64,000 nt of DNA from Planococcus sp. 107-1 (GTDB lineage Bacteria; Bacillota; Bacilli; Bacillales_A; Planococcaceae), in NCBI RefSeq assembly GCF_021513255.1, contig NZ_CP090977.1, forward strand, positions 1,488,001-1,552,000. Reading direction: 5' to 3'. Each line of letters begins with the position of its first letter. The first letter of the stretch is position 1. The notes below the pieces were generated by a model. The model worked only from the letters and a program-made list of their open reading frames with translations. It was not told where the DNA came from and searched no databases. This document shows positions 42,096 through 52,537 of this stretch, piece by piece. The position numbers and the translations under genes are program-made.

Positions 42096-42581
42096 ATGGA
42101 AGGTTTTATCTTCGCTCTTGTGGTGATGGCGCTCGGAGCGATATTCGGCAATAAAAAAGGCGGCGAAGACAAGGATCCGGCAAGTCCGCCGGTTCCGAAG
42201 AGCCCTCAGACCCGTCAAACTCGGCAAACCCAAACGCGTGAAACCGGACAGAAAGCATTTAAGCGAGTTGAAGATTATGCCAGGGAAATCTATGGCGATT
42301 TGCAGACTCAGATGAAAGAACAGCCGGAAAAAGCGAAACAGGTGCAGCAGAGAGTCGAAAAAGCAATAGACCGGACGCCTCTTCGTGAAACTCGCCAAGA
42401 AATACAGCGTGAAATTCAAGAACGGCAGCCTACCGGCAGGCTTTCTGCACATCAAAATGCTCGTCCAGCCGTTGTTGCGAAAGCAAAACAGGAAGAAGAC
42501 ATCTTCCCGCTGGATGCCGACGATATCCGAAAAGGCATCATTTTAGCGGAAGTGTTAATGCCGCCTAAATCGAAAAGATGA
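42096..42581 (+). CDS. Hypothetical protein in the nfeD-floA operon
   Basis: Not recognised by family. A 161-residue protein with one short N-terminal hydrophobic segment (about residues 3-16). A Pro/Thr/Gln/Arg-rich stretch follows (PKSPQTRQTRQTQTRETGQK), then a charged helical middle with heptad-like Glu/Gln/Arg spacing. The tail FPLDADDIRKGIILAEVLMPPKSKR looks like a conserved docking end. It occupies the place of yqfB in B. subtilis, but I cannot show homology. It lies 26 bases after floA with GGGAGGTTATTG upstream and a terminator after. A membrane-tethered accessory of the flotillin system is a guess. Confidence 0.75.
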   Translation: MEGFIFALVVMALGAIFGNKKGGEDKDPASPPVPKSPQTRQTRQTQTRETGQKAFKRVEDYAREIYGDLQTQMKEQPEKAKQVQQRVEKAIDRTPLRETRQEIQREIQERQPTGRLSAHQNARPAVVAKAKQEEDIFPLDADDIRKGIILAEVLMPPKSKR

Positions 42582-42586
42582 TTTTT

Positions 42587-42616
42587 AACCGATCAGATTC
42601 TTCTGGTCGGTTTTAT
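42587..42616 (+). terminator. Intrinsic terminator after the floA operon
   Basis: ACCGATCAGA pairs with TCTGGTCGGT (one G-U pair) and is followed by TTTTATTATA. Confidence 0.82.
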
Positions 42617-42659
42617 TATACTTATAATATTATTATGTAAACAAATATGATTAAAATGT

Positions 42660-42689
42660 TTTACAATTCCAAATGAATAATGATACAGT
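42660..42689 (+). promoter_or_regulatory. Probable promoter of phoH
   Basis: TTTACA and TACAGT are separated by 18 bases, about 40 bases before the phoH start. Confidence 0.5.
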
Positions 42690-42727
42690 GAAATTGTACT
42701 AAATATTCGATTCCAAGGAGCGTCTAC

Positions 42728-43687
42728 ATGACAGAAAACCAACTATTAGAACTGCATGTGAAAGATCCAAATGAAGCGGTGCAGCTGCTCGGGATTTCTG
42801 ATAGTCACATGACTTTAATCGAAGAAGCATTTCAAATTCAAATCATCACACGTGGAGACGTTATCAAATTATCAGGCTCTGAAGAAGGCAAACAGACAGG
42901 GAAATTACTAATCGAACAATTATTGAAAGTCATCCGCAAAAATATCAATATCGACCAACGGGATATTGTCTCAGCAATTGAGATGGCTCGCGCCGGAACG
43001 ATTGAATATTTTGCGGAACTATATGATGAAGAAGTTGCGCGGAATGCCGGCGGGAAAGCGATACGAGCAAAAACAATCGGACAACGGCATTACATTCAAG
43101 CCGTACGGAGCAATGATCTGGTTTTCGGCATCGGACCTGCCGGAACCGGTAAAACTTACCTGGCCGTGGTTATGGCGGTCCAGGCATTAAAAAATGGCCA
43201 TGTCAAAAAAATCATTCTTACCCGTCCAGCTGTTGAAGCAGGAGAAAGCCTCGGATTTCTGCCGGGCGATTTAAAGGAAAAAGTGGATCCTTATTTACGT
43301 CCTTTATACGACGCGCTTCATGATGTTCTCGGACTCGAACAGACGAACCGTTTTATCGAGCGAGGGACCATAGAAATCGCGCCTCTCGCCTATATGAGAG
43401 GGCGGACGCTTGACGAGGCATTTGTCATACTCGATGAAGCACAGAATACGACTAAAGCCCAAATGAAGATGTTCCTGACCCGCCTCGGATTTGGTTCGAA
43501 AATGATTATTACAGGCGACAAAACCCAGATTGATTTGCCGAGAGGGGCAGAATCTGGATTAATAGCGGCAGAAACCACTTTATCTAAAGTGCGGGGACTG
43601 CATTTCCAGTACTTAGAACGCGGAGATGTCGTGCGCCATCCGCTTGTTGCGAAAATCATTGCAGCTTATGAAGACCAGCCTTCCTGA
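42728..43687 (+). CDS. phoH: PhoH-family ATPase (PhoL/YbeZ-like)
   Basis: P-loop ATPase of the PhoH family, usually encoded near ybeY and linked to RNA metabolism. An N-terminal KH-like part is followed by Walker A GPAGTGKT at residues 136-143 and FVILDEAQNTTKAQMKMFLTRLG as the helicase-like Walker B region. The protein has 319 residues. It precedes yqfF, ybeY, dgkA, cdd and era, as in B. subtilis. yqfC and yqfD, its usual upstream neighbours in spore formers, are missing. Confidence 0.94.
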   Translation: MTENQLLELHVKDPNEAVQLLGISDSHMTLIEEAFQIQIITRGDVIKLSGSEEGKQTGKLLIEQLLKVIRKNINIDQRDIVSAIEMARAGTIEYFAELYDEEVARNAGGKAIRAKTIGQRHYIQAVRSNDLVFGIGPAGTGKTYLAVVMAVQALKNGHVKKIILTRPAVEAGESLGFLPGDLKEKVDPYLRPLYDALHDVLGLEQTNRFIERGTIEIAPLAYMRGRTLDEAFVILDEAQNTTKAQMKMFLTRLGFGSKMIITGDKTQIDLPRGAESGLIAAETTLSKVRGLHFQYLERGDVVRHPLVAKIIAAYEDQPS

Positions 43688-43715
43688 TTATTAGCCAATA
43701 AATTTTCATTTACAG

Positions 43716-43753
43716 CCGATGAGGAAAAGCCTTACTTTTCCTTATCGGTTTTT
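43716..43753 (+). terminator. Intrinsic terminator after phoH
   Basis: A 14-bp stem (CCGATGAGGAAAAG with CTTTTCCTTATCGG, one G-U pair) with a 5-base loop is followed by TTTTTC. Confidence 0.88.
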
Positions 43754-43901
43754 CGTGGTTTTAAAGATTCGTTTACGAATTATAAATGAAGAAAGGGAAT
43801 TAACAGTAATAATACATAGCGAATTTCAAAAAATTACAAATAGACAATGAAATACTTTCTTTAAATTGATATGATGAGAATACAAGAAGAGAGGTGTTTC
43901 A

Positions 43902-46027
43902 ATGCGCAATTGGGCGAAACAAGTCTACGACAGGATGGGCTACCGGATGATTGCGGCCACGTTGATTTTTCTGATCGGCGCAGTTATTTATGCTTTCCTC
44001 TATACGTCTGTAAACGGCGATACATATAAAGTTGAGCTTTTCCAGCTCTCTGAAGAAACCATACGATCCGCTAAGACGGTTGAAGATCCAGTGAAAACAG
44101 AGTTGGAACGCCAACGGGCAGCGGCTGAACTGGGGCCGAGCTATCAATTTTCAGCTGAAAATGCTGACAATCAGGCTGCATTGATCAAATCGATTTTCGG
44201 GTATATAACCGATGTAAAAGAAATTCCTGAAAATGAAGAGACGCTCAAGCCGCAAGCGATCAACAAAATGATTGAAGACGTAAGAAAAAACATCCAATTA
44301 TTGGATGCGAATGAAAGCAATCTCCGCTTAACGGATGAAATGCTTCGTGCGCTGCTCTTAGTACCGGATGAAAATCTAGTGAGAATGGAACAGGAATTGA
44401 CGGAACTGGTGAAATCCAGATTAAGCGAGCCGCTAAGAGAGGAAGACGTCGCTGGAGTTCAAAACGAAATCGAACAGGAAATCCGGGGAAGTACGAGAAT
44501 TCCTGCTTCCGCTTTGCAGGCGGCGATTGTCATTGGGCGTTTTGCGATTGGGCCGAACGAAGTTATTGACGAGGAACTAACGGAGGCTCAAGCAGAATCA
44601 GCACGGGCAAGTGTCGAACCAACCCGCATTTTGCAAGGCCAGGTATTGGTGCAGGAAGGGCAAATGATTGACCGTGAGGTTTATCGTCAACTGGAACTTG
44701 CGGGCATGACGCAAGAAAAGGAAGATTTCAAACCTCTGGCTGGTTTATTGTTGTTTGTCGTTATTACAATGGGAATTCTTGTCATCTTAACGATTCGTTC
44801 GAAATCTTCAAAGCAGCAGAAGCTTATCAAATTCTCTGTTATTCTAGCGGTTGTTCTTATTTCGTTGACTTTAATGCAGCTATTGAGCCTGGTCAGCGGC
44901 AATTTTGATGTAACCATCGCCTTTCTTTTTCCCGACTGCGTTAGCAGGAATGCTCGTTCGCATGCTGTTGAATGAACGAATTGCTGTCTACATTACCTTG
45001 TTGATCGGCGCGGTCGGCGGCATGATGCTGCAAGGGGAGAATGCCTCTACGCTGCAGATGGATATTGCGTTGTATATCATTTTTGGAGGGCTTGCCGGCG
45101 TTTATTTGATTGCGCAGCAAGACCGCCGATCTCATTTGCTGCAGACAAGCTTAGCTGTAGCTGTAGTGAATGCTTTCTTTATTGGCTTCTACTTATTGGT
45201 AGGCCAAAGCCAGTATGACTGGACAGAAATCGGCTTCTATTTTGCAGCTGCAGTCATCTCGGGATTGTTATCAGGGGCTTTGACGATTGGGCTATTGCCG
45301 TTTTTCGAGTCGATTTTCGGCTTATTGTCGACTATGCGCTTGATTGAACTGTCGAATCCGAACCATCCATTGCTGAAGAAGATTTTAACAGAAACACCAG
45401 GGACGTACCATCACAGCGTCATGGTGGCAAATCTCGCGGATGCATCTTGTGAAGCGATTGGTGCTAATGGGCTTTTAGCGAGAGTGGGCTGCTATTACCA
45501 CGATATCGGCAAAACGAAGCGTCCGCAGTATTTTATCGAAAACCAAGTGAGCATTAAAAACGCATGATTCCTTGCCGCCTGAAAAGAGCCGCGACATCAT
45601 TTTGGCGCATGGTGCGCAAGGAGCGGAATTGTTGAGAAAGCATAAAATGCCGAAAGAAATCATCGACGTCGCTGAACAGCATCACGGCACCAGCTTACTG
45701 AAGTTTTTCTATTATAAAGCGAAGGAAGAAAATCCGGAAGTTCGTGAAGAAGACTACCGGTATGTCGGCCCAAAACCTCAGACAAAAGAAATTGCAATCA
45801 TCAGCGTGGCAGACAGTATCGAAGCGGCAGTCCGTTCGATGAAAGAGCCAACATCAGAAAAAATAAAAAAATTGGTTGATGCAATAGTTGAGGATAAACT
45901 TAAAGATGGGCAATTTGATGAATGTGATTTGACGATGAAAGAGTTGAAGACCGTTAAACACGTTATGTGTGAAACATTGAATGGGATTTTCCATTCGCGG
46001 ATCGAATATCCGCAAGATACAAAATGA
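43902..46027 (+). CDS. pgpH: 7TM-HD cyclic-di-AMP phosphodiesterase (PgpH/YqfF-like), with two frameshifts
   Basis: Membrane phosphodiesterase expected to degrade c-di-AMP, as PgpH does in Listeria and B. subtilis. One N-terminal membrane helix (about residues 16-36) precedes a large extracellular 7TMR-HDED domain. Several membrane helices and a cytoplasmic HD domain follow (TYHHSVMVANLADAS; GCYYHDIGKTKRP; VAEQHHGT). The first shift is in CCC at 44931-44933 (one base surplus, IAFLFPTALAGMLVRM restored). The second is at 45561-45563 (two bases lost, SIKNPHDSLPPEKS restored). The corrected protein has about 708 residues, close to the B. subtilis protein. Both shifts look like sequence errors. 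Confidence 0.92.
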
Positions 46028-46041
46028 GAGGAGGAAAAAAC

Positions 46042-46524
46042 ATGCTAGCGATCGATTTAATTGATGAAACAGCAACTTTAAAAGAACAGGAGCTGCAATT
46101 TGTAGAGAAAATCCTGAAACATGCAGCAGAAGAGGAACAAGTGGGGGATTCGGAAGTATCGGTGACTTTTGTGACGAACGATATGATCCAAGCGATCAAT
46201 AAGGAATACCGCGGCAAAGATACGCCAACAGACGTTATCTCTTTTGCCATGGAAGAATTGGGCGAAGGGGAACTTGAAATCGTCGGTTCACCTGAAACTA
46301 GAGTTCTAGGGGATATCATCATTTCGCTGGACCGTACAAAAGAACAAGCTGCCGATTACGGGCATTCATTTGAACGTGAATTGGGCTTTCTTGCCGTCCA
46401 TGGATTCTTGCATCTTCTAGGATATGACCACATGAACGAAACGGATGAAAAGGAAATGTTCGGAAAACAGGAAGCGATTTTATCTTCGCTTGGCATTACC
46501 CGTGACGCGCATGAAGCTGAGTAG
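46042..46524 (+). CDS. ybeY: Endoribonuclease / rRNA maturation factor YbeY
   Basis: Zinc-dependent single-strand endoribonuclease for 16S rRNA 3'-end maturation and ribosome quality control. The metal motif HGFLHLLGYDH is complete, preceded by VTNDMIQAINKEYRGKDTPTDVISFAMEE. The protein has 160 residues. The ATG at 46042 has AGGAGGAAAAAAC upstream. It overlaps the dgkA start by 14 bases. Confidence 0.95.
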   Translation: MLAIDLIDETATLKEQELQFVEKILKHAAEEEQVGDSEVSVTFVTNDMIQAINKEYRGKDTPTDVISFAMEELGEGELEIVGSPETRVLGDIIISLDRTKEQAADYGHSFERELGFLAVHGFLHLLGYDHMNETDEKEMFGKQEAILSSLGITRDAHEAE

Positions 46525-46864
46525 GTTTTTCCGATCTTTCAGTTTTGCGGCACAAGGGATTGTTGCGGCTGTCCGAAAAGAACAGAATATCCGCTTTCAT
46601 TTGATGGCGGCGGTTGTCGTAGGCATTTCCGGATGGCTGACAGGCCTCTCCAAAACGGAATGGCTCATCGTGATCTTGCTGATTGGCGGCATGCTCGCAT
46701 TAGAGCTCGTCAATACGGCAATGGAACGTGTCGTGGATCTTGCTTCTCCTGCGGTCCATCCACTCGCTAAACAAGCGAAGGATATGGCAGCAGGCGCCGT
46801 TTTGGTATTTGCAGCAGCTAGTGCTATAATTGGATTACTAATATTCTTGCCCAAATGGCTATAA
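46511..46864 (+). CDS. dgkA: Diacylglycerol kinase-family undecaprenol kinase
   Basis: Small integral membrane kinase; the Gram-positive members phosphorylate undecaprenol, the lipid carrier for wall synthesis. The 117 residues form about three membrane helices. The family motif LIGGMLALELVNTAMERVVDL carries the catalytic acidic residues, and AVRKEQNIRFHLMAA the N-terminal amphipathic part. The ATG at 46511 lies within the end of ybeY; an in-frame GTG at 46502 is an alternative. cdd follows. Confidence 0.92.
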   Translation: MKLSRFFRSFSFAAQGIVAAVRKEQNIRFHLMAAVVVGISGWLTGLSKTEWLIVILLIGGMLALELVNTAMERVVDLASPAVHPLAKQAKDMAAGAVLVFAAASAIIGLLIFLPKWL

Positions 46865-46877
46865 CTCACAGAGGTGA

Positions 46878-48195
<1,318 letters not shown>

Positions 48196-48207
48196 GGAGT
48201 CGGTTCC

Positions 48208-49002
48208 ATGCTGAATCAATTAGAGGGAATTGTGATCCGGACGCAGGCTTATGGCGAAAACAATAAAATCGTTACGCTTTTCACCCGTGAAGCCGGCAAA
48301 ATCACTTGCATGGCGAGAGGTGCTAAAAAGCCTTCGAGCCGATTAGCTGCGGTGACCCAGCAATTTACCCATGGTAGCTATTCCGTCTTCAAAGGGCGCG
48401 GGATGGGCACACTCCAAAGCGGGGATCCGCTCGAGTCGCTTCGCCATATCCGGGAAGATATCATGAAAACGGCCTACGCCAGTTATATTACAGAATTGAT
48501 CGACCGGCTGACGGAACAAGATGAACCGCAGCCGTCGATCTACGATATGCTTTACCAGGCCTTACATGCAATTGAAGAAGGGTATGATCCGGAAGCGATT
48601 TCGCTGTTTGTTGAATGGAAGATGCTGCCGCTAGCTGGACTGACGCCGACTTTGCATGAATGTGCGAATTGTGGGGCGACTGAAGGCGAGTTCGCGTTTT
48701 CGTTTCAGGAACTCGGCTTCCTGTGTCATCGCTGTTTTGAAGTCGACCGTTACATTATCCGGCTAAGCCCAGCACTCGTGAAATTGATCCGCACTTTTTA
48801 TTTTGTGCCGATTGAACGCGTCGGGTCCTTGAAACTGAAAAAAGAATCGAAATCGCTTTTAAAAGGGATTGTCCGCACCATTTACGAAGAACAGGCGGGA
48901 ATTCGCCTGAAATCACGTAAATTCTTGGAACAGTTGGAACGGACACCTGAATTTTTGCCCCGAAAAGAAGAACAAGACCCGCAGCAGGATGAAATCACCT
49001 GA
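48208..49002 (+). CDS. recO: DNA repair protein RecO
   Basis: Recombination mediator that works with RecR (and RecF) to load RecA on SSB-coated DNA. An N-terminal OB fold (EGIVIRTQAYGENNKIVTLFTREAGKITCMARGAKKPSS) leads to a helical domain with a zinc-binding set (CANC, then CHRC about 24 residues later). The protein has 264 residues. AAGGAG precedes the ATG. The frame is intact. Confidence 0.95.
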   Translation: MLNQLEGIVIRTQAYGENNKIVTLFTREAGKITCMARGAKKPSSRLAAVTQQFTHGSYSVFKGRGMGTLQSGDPLESLRHIREDIMKTAYASYITELIDRLTEQDEPQPSIYDMLYQALHAIEEGYDPEAISLFVEWKMLPLAGLTPTLHECANCGATEGEFAFSFQELGFLCHRCFEVDRYIIRLSPALVKLIRTFYFVPIERVGSLKLKKESKSLLKGIVRTIYEEQAGIRLKSRKFLEQLERTPEFLPRKEEQDPQQDEIT

Positions 49003-49015
49003 GCGGGTCTTTTTT
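48975..49015 (+). terminator. Intrinsic terminator overlapping the recO stop
   Basis: AGACCCGC (48975-48982) pairs with GCGGGTCT (49003-49010) across a 20-base loop and is followed by TTTTT. Confidence 0.7.
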
Positions 49016-49092
49016 GATGTTTTTACCGGGGGGAAGTAGGTTCTTTGCAGAATCGGGAAGCTTTATTTCTATTTTCATTTACTTTCCGAACC

Positions 49093-49127
49093 AAAAAAGG
49101 GAGACCCGCATCGAAATGCAGGTCCCA
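49093..49127 (-). terminator. Intrinsic terminator of glyQS
   Basis: On the minus strand a GGGACCTGCAT / ATGCGGGTCTCCC stem with a small bulge and a TTCG-type loop is followed by a T-run (A-run 49093-49098 on plus). Confidence 0.75.
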
Positions 49128-49145
49128 CTTTTTGTAAGGTCTTAA

Positions 49146-50522
49146 TTAAAATTGAATGTGTTTTTCGATATAAGCCTGTACTTCGGCAATCGGCATACGG
49201 ACTTGTTCCATAGAATCGCGGTGGCGGACAGTCACTTGGCCGTCTTCTACTGAATCAAAGTCGTACGTGATGCAGAATGGCGTACCGATTTCGTCTTGGC
49301 GGCGGTAGCGTTTACCGATTGATTGGGATTCGTCGTAGTCGACCATGAAATGCTTCGCCAAATCAGCAAATACTTCCGTTGCGCCTTCAGCCAATTTCTT
49401 CGATAGCGGAAGAACGGCTGCTTTATACGGAGCAAGAGCCGGGTGAAACTTCAAGACTGTGCGTTTGTCGTCGTTTTCAAGCGCTTCTTCGTGGAAAGCA
49501 TCTACTAGGAAGGCTAAAGTGACGCGGTCGGCACCAAGAGATGGCTCGATGCAATAAGGCACATAGCGCTCGTTCGTAATCGGATCGATGTAATTGAAGT
49601 CTTCGCCTGAATGTTCCATATGGCGCTTCAAATCGAAATCTGTGCGGTCAGCAATGCCCCATAGCTCGCCCCAGCCGAATGGGAATTTGTATTCGATGTC
49701 GACGGTTGCATTGGAGTAATGCGACAATTCGTCTTCGTCGTGTTCACGAAGGCGCATATTGTCTTCGGACATGTTCAAATTCAGCAGCCAGTTTTTGCAG
49801 AAATCGCGCCAGTAAGCGTACCATTCCAAATCTTCGCCGGGCTTGCAGAAAAATTCAAGTTCCATTTGTTCGAATTCGCGTGTACGGAACGTGAAATTCC
49901 CTGGTGTGATTTCATTTCGGAAACTTTTACCGATTTGAGCAATACCGAACGGCATCTTTTTGCGCATTGAACGCTGAACATTTTTGTAGTTCACAAAAAT
50001 CCCTTGCGCTGTTTCAGGGCGAAGAAAAATCTCGTTTGTCGAAGATTCGGTAACGCCTTGGAAAGTCTTGAACATCAAATTGAATTGGCGGATGTCTGTG
50101 AAATCCTCTTTGCCGCAAGTCGGGCATTTGATTTCATGTTCTTTGATCAATTCAGCCATTCTTTCAAAAGACAGACCGTCTACGATCATTTCGATGCCTT
50201 TTGCATCTAAAGCATCTTCAATTAATTTATCGGCACGGTGGCGTGTTTTGCAGCTCTTGCAATCGATCATCGGATCGTTGAAGTTGCCGACATGCCCGGA
50301 TGCCACCCAAGTTTTCGGGTTCATCAAAATTGCAGCGTCAAGGCCGACGTTATGCGCCGATTCTTGGACGAATTTTTTCCACCATGCTTTTTTGATATTG
50401 TTTTTAAGTTCTACGCCAAGGGGACCGTAATCCCATGTGTTGGCAAGGCCGCCGTAAATTTCAGAACCCGGAAATACAAAGCCTCTGTGTTTCGCTAACG
50501 ATACTACTTCTTCCATTGACAT
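49146..50522 (-). CDS. glyQS: Glycyl-tRNA synthetase, single-chain (alpha2) type
   Basis: Class IIa aminoacyl-tRNA synthetase of the homodimeric type found in Staphylococcus and archaea, not the two-subunit GlyQ/GlyS enzyme of B. subtilis. Landmarks are [57 protein letters not shown] (motif 2), [10 protein letters not shown] (motif 3) and a C-terminal anticodon-binding domain. The protein has 458 residues. The ATG at 50522 has GGAGG upstream on the minus strand; further upstream in-frame codons lie in the leader terminator. It is inserted between recO and ccpN and controlled by a glycine T-box. Confidence 0.96.
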   Translation of the reverse strand: MSMEEVVSLAKHRGFVFPGSEIYGGLANTWDYGPLGVELKNNIKKAWWKKFVQESAHNVGLDAAILMNPKTWVASGHVGNFNDPMIDCKSCKTRHRADKLIEDALDAKGIEMIVDGLSFERMAELIKEHEIKCPTCGKEDFTDIRQFNLMFKTFQGVTESSTNEIFLRPETAQGIFVNYKNVQRSMRKKMPFGIAQIGKSFRNEITPGNFTFRTREFEQMELEFFCKPGEDLEWYAYWRDFCKNWLLNLNMSEDNMRLREHDEDELSHYSNATVDIEYKFPFGWGELWGIADRTDFDLKRHMEHSGEDFNYIDPITNERYVPYCIEPSLGADRVTLAFLVDAFHEEALENDDKRTVLKFHPALAPYKAAVLPLSKKLAEGATEVFADLAKHFMVDYDESQSIGKRYRRQDEIGTPFCITYDFDSVEDGQVTVRHRDSMEQVRMPIAEVQAYIEKHIQF

Positions 50523-50540
50523 AAAAAAACCTCCATAAAA

Positions 50541-50744
50541 TAAAAAATCGTACACGTCCCGGACATAATGTCCGAGGACGAGTACGTTAAGACCCGCGGT
50601 TCCACCTCGATTGGCTGCATCAATGCAACCCTCTTAAAAGAAACTGGCTCCAGAGCGCCTTTTCCCGTCTTTGCAGGCTTCCACTATCCCCGCTCGCTGA
50701 TTGCGACAGTACTTATAACTCCATCATTGCCTGATATTCAATTC
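50541..50744 (-). promoter_or_regulatory. T-box riboswitch (glycine) leading glyQS
   Basis: On the minus strand the T-box core AGGTGGAACCGCG lies at 50607-50595. The terminator stem (50585-50550) with its T-run (50547-50542) follows. The likely specifier is GGC (Gly) at 50659-50657, preceded by GAAAA and followed by a GCTCTGGAGC hairpin, the same arrangement as in the alaS leader. It senses uncharged tRNA-Gly and covers most of the 312-base glyQS-ccpN gap. Confidence 0.92.
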
Positions 50745-50750
50745 TTTAGT

Positions 50751-50779
50751 ATTGTATCACGGGAAAGTTTTCTTCGCAA
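50751..50779 (-). promoter_or_regulatory. Promoter of glyQS
   Basis: On the minus strand TTGCGA (50779-50774) and TACAAT (50756-50751) are separated by 17 bases. The -35 region is shared with a weak divergent promoter for ccpN (TATAAT at 50797-50802). Confidence 0.6.
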
Positions 50780-50834
50780 TATCGCATCCATTAGTATATA
50801 ATAATCATCATTGAGTATAACATATTTTGAGGCG

Positions 50835-51472
50835 GTGAGTCCGATCGAACTCAATAAGAGACAAGAGGAAATCCTGCAGATCGTGAAAGGCAATGGCCCG
50901 ATAACGGGGGAACAAATTGCTGAACGCCTGCATTTGACAAGAGCTACATTAAGGCCAGATTTGGCAATTTTGACGATGGCTGGGTTTTTAGATGCCCGTC
51001 CGCGTGTCGGCTATTTCTATTCCGGCAAAAAACCTGGCCAGGACATCACGGATACGATGAACAATATGAAAGTGAAAGACTTTCAGTCGATTCCGGTTGT
51101 GGTAAGGGAAGATGTCAGTGTTTATGACGCGATCAGCCAGATGTTCCTTGACGATGTCGGGACCTTGTTCGTCGTCGACAAGAATTCGTTTCTGACGGGT
51201 GTGTTGTCCGCAAAGATTTATTACGGACAAGCCTCGGAAGCCAAAATTTAACTGCAATCCCGGTACATATCATCATGACAAGAATGCCGAATATTACCTA
51301 CTGCGTGAAAAACGAGTCGCTAATTCAGGCTGCTCACCGGTTGATCAATCAGCAGATTGATGCTTTGCCGGTCGTAGAAGAACAGCCGGAAGGCTTTAAA
51401 GTCGTCGGGCGGTTGACAAAAACGAATATCACCCGGGCGTTTTTATCATTGTCGGAAAACCACGAATTGTGA
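50835..51472 (+). CDS. ccpN: Catabolite repressor CcpN, interrupted by one frameshift
   Basis: Repressor of gluconeogenic genes (gapB, pckA) and the small RNA SR1 in B. subtilis, sensing ATP/ADP through CBS domains. An N-terminal helix-turn-helix (GPITGEQIAERLHLTRATLRPDLAIL) is followed by two CBS domains. The frame breaks at 51209-51210: one C is missing, and restoring it reads VLSRKDLLRTSLGSQNLTAIPVHIIMTRMPN. The restored protein has 212 residues, the B. subtilis length, which supports the GTG start at 50835. The ribosome site there is unusual (GAGG only two bases away). An in-frame TTG at 50811 is possible but leaves almost no leader. Confidence 0.92.
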
Positions 51473-51482
51473 GGTGCACGAA

Positions 51483-52285
51483 ATGAAACAACTCCGTATG
51501 TTCATAGTCTCTGACTCTGTAGGAGAGACTGGCGAACTGGTTGCAAAAGCGGCTATTAGCCAATATTTATATGCCGATCAAAATGCAGTATTAAAGCGGT
51601 TCCCCTATATTGATTCCGTTGAACATCTTGAGGAAATCATAAAACTGGCAGCACAGCAGCAGGCCTTTATCGTCTACACATTGGTGTCAAAAGAATTGCG
51701 GCGGTATATCCAATCGGAAACGCCGAAATTCAATGTAACAGCTGTTGATTTAATGGGGCCGCTGATGGACGCATTGGAAAATGAACTGGATTCCATTCCT
51801 TTAGAAGAAGCGGGGGTTGGTTCGCAAATTGGATGATGATTACTTTAAAAAAGTGGAAGCCATCGAATTTGCTGTTAAATATGACGATGGACGGGACCCG
51901 CGGGATATTGATGGCCGATATTGTTCTGGTCGGAATTTCGAGAACGTCTAAAACGCCGTTATCGCAATATCTGGCGCATAAGCGTTTGAAAGTGGCGAAC
52001 GTACCGCTCGTGCCAGAAGTGGATCCTCCTGAAGAACTTTATAAAGTCGATCCAGCCAAATGCTACGGATTGGTCATTTCTCCTGAGAAATTGAACTCAA
52101 TCCGCAAAGAGCGGTTGATTGCATTAGGATTAAGCGATGATGCAAATTACGCGAAAATCAACCGGATTCATGAGGAAATTGCCCATTTTGAGAAAGTTGT
52201 CAGCAGAATCGGCTGTGAAGTCATCGATGTGACAAACCGCGCCGTAGAAGAAACTGCTAATTTAATTTTGAGCAAACGCAAGTAA
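51483..52285 (+). CDS. yqfL: Pyruvate,phosphate dikinase regulatory-type kinase/phosphorylase (YqfL), with two frameshifts
   Basis: DUF299 (PSRP/PDRP) protein: ADP-dependent kinase and phosphorylase that controls PEP synthase or pyruvate-phosphate dikinase. In B. subtilis YqfL modulates CcpN activity, and it follows ccpN here. The N-terminus is [23 protein letters not shown]. The P-loop region is [21 protein letters not shown]. The first shift is in GGGGG at 51812-51816 (one surplus [23 protein letters not shown] restored). The second is at 51897-51899 (net +1, best read as two lost bases, restoring [12 protein letters not shown]). The corrected protein has about 267 residues, family-typical. 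Confidence 0.92.
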
Positions 52286-52345
52286 TAGCGACCATTCACC
52301 TGCAGGCGATGGAGCCCAGTTGAGTGGAAAATAGTAAACAACAAA

Positions 52346-52376
52346 GAAAAACCTCCTCAACAGGTGGTTTTTCTAT
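52346..52376 (+). terminator. Intrinsic terminator after yqfL
   Basis: A stem GAAAAACC-T-CCT / AGG-T-GGTTTTTC with one internal mismatch and a CAAC loop. The T-run is within the 3' arm. Confidence 0.65.
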
Positions 52377-52537
52377 TTAAATTGTGGATTTTTTGTCCAA
52401 AACGTTTTATAATGAAGAATTGTGGCTAAAACAAATATAATGGCCAATAAATTGTCTCGATCTTTTTGATGAAAGATGAAGGAATTCCTTAAAATATCAC
52501 GAATTAAGTATGTTAAGCAAAAAAAGATGGTGATAAT

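Noticed and set aside
52286-52537. A possible small gene between yqfL and dnaG (place of yqxD)
   Set aside because: Only a terminator hairpin and AT-rich sequence are visible; no open frame with a ribosome site.
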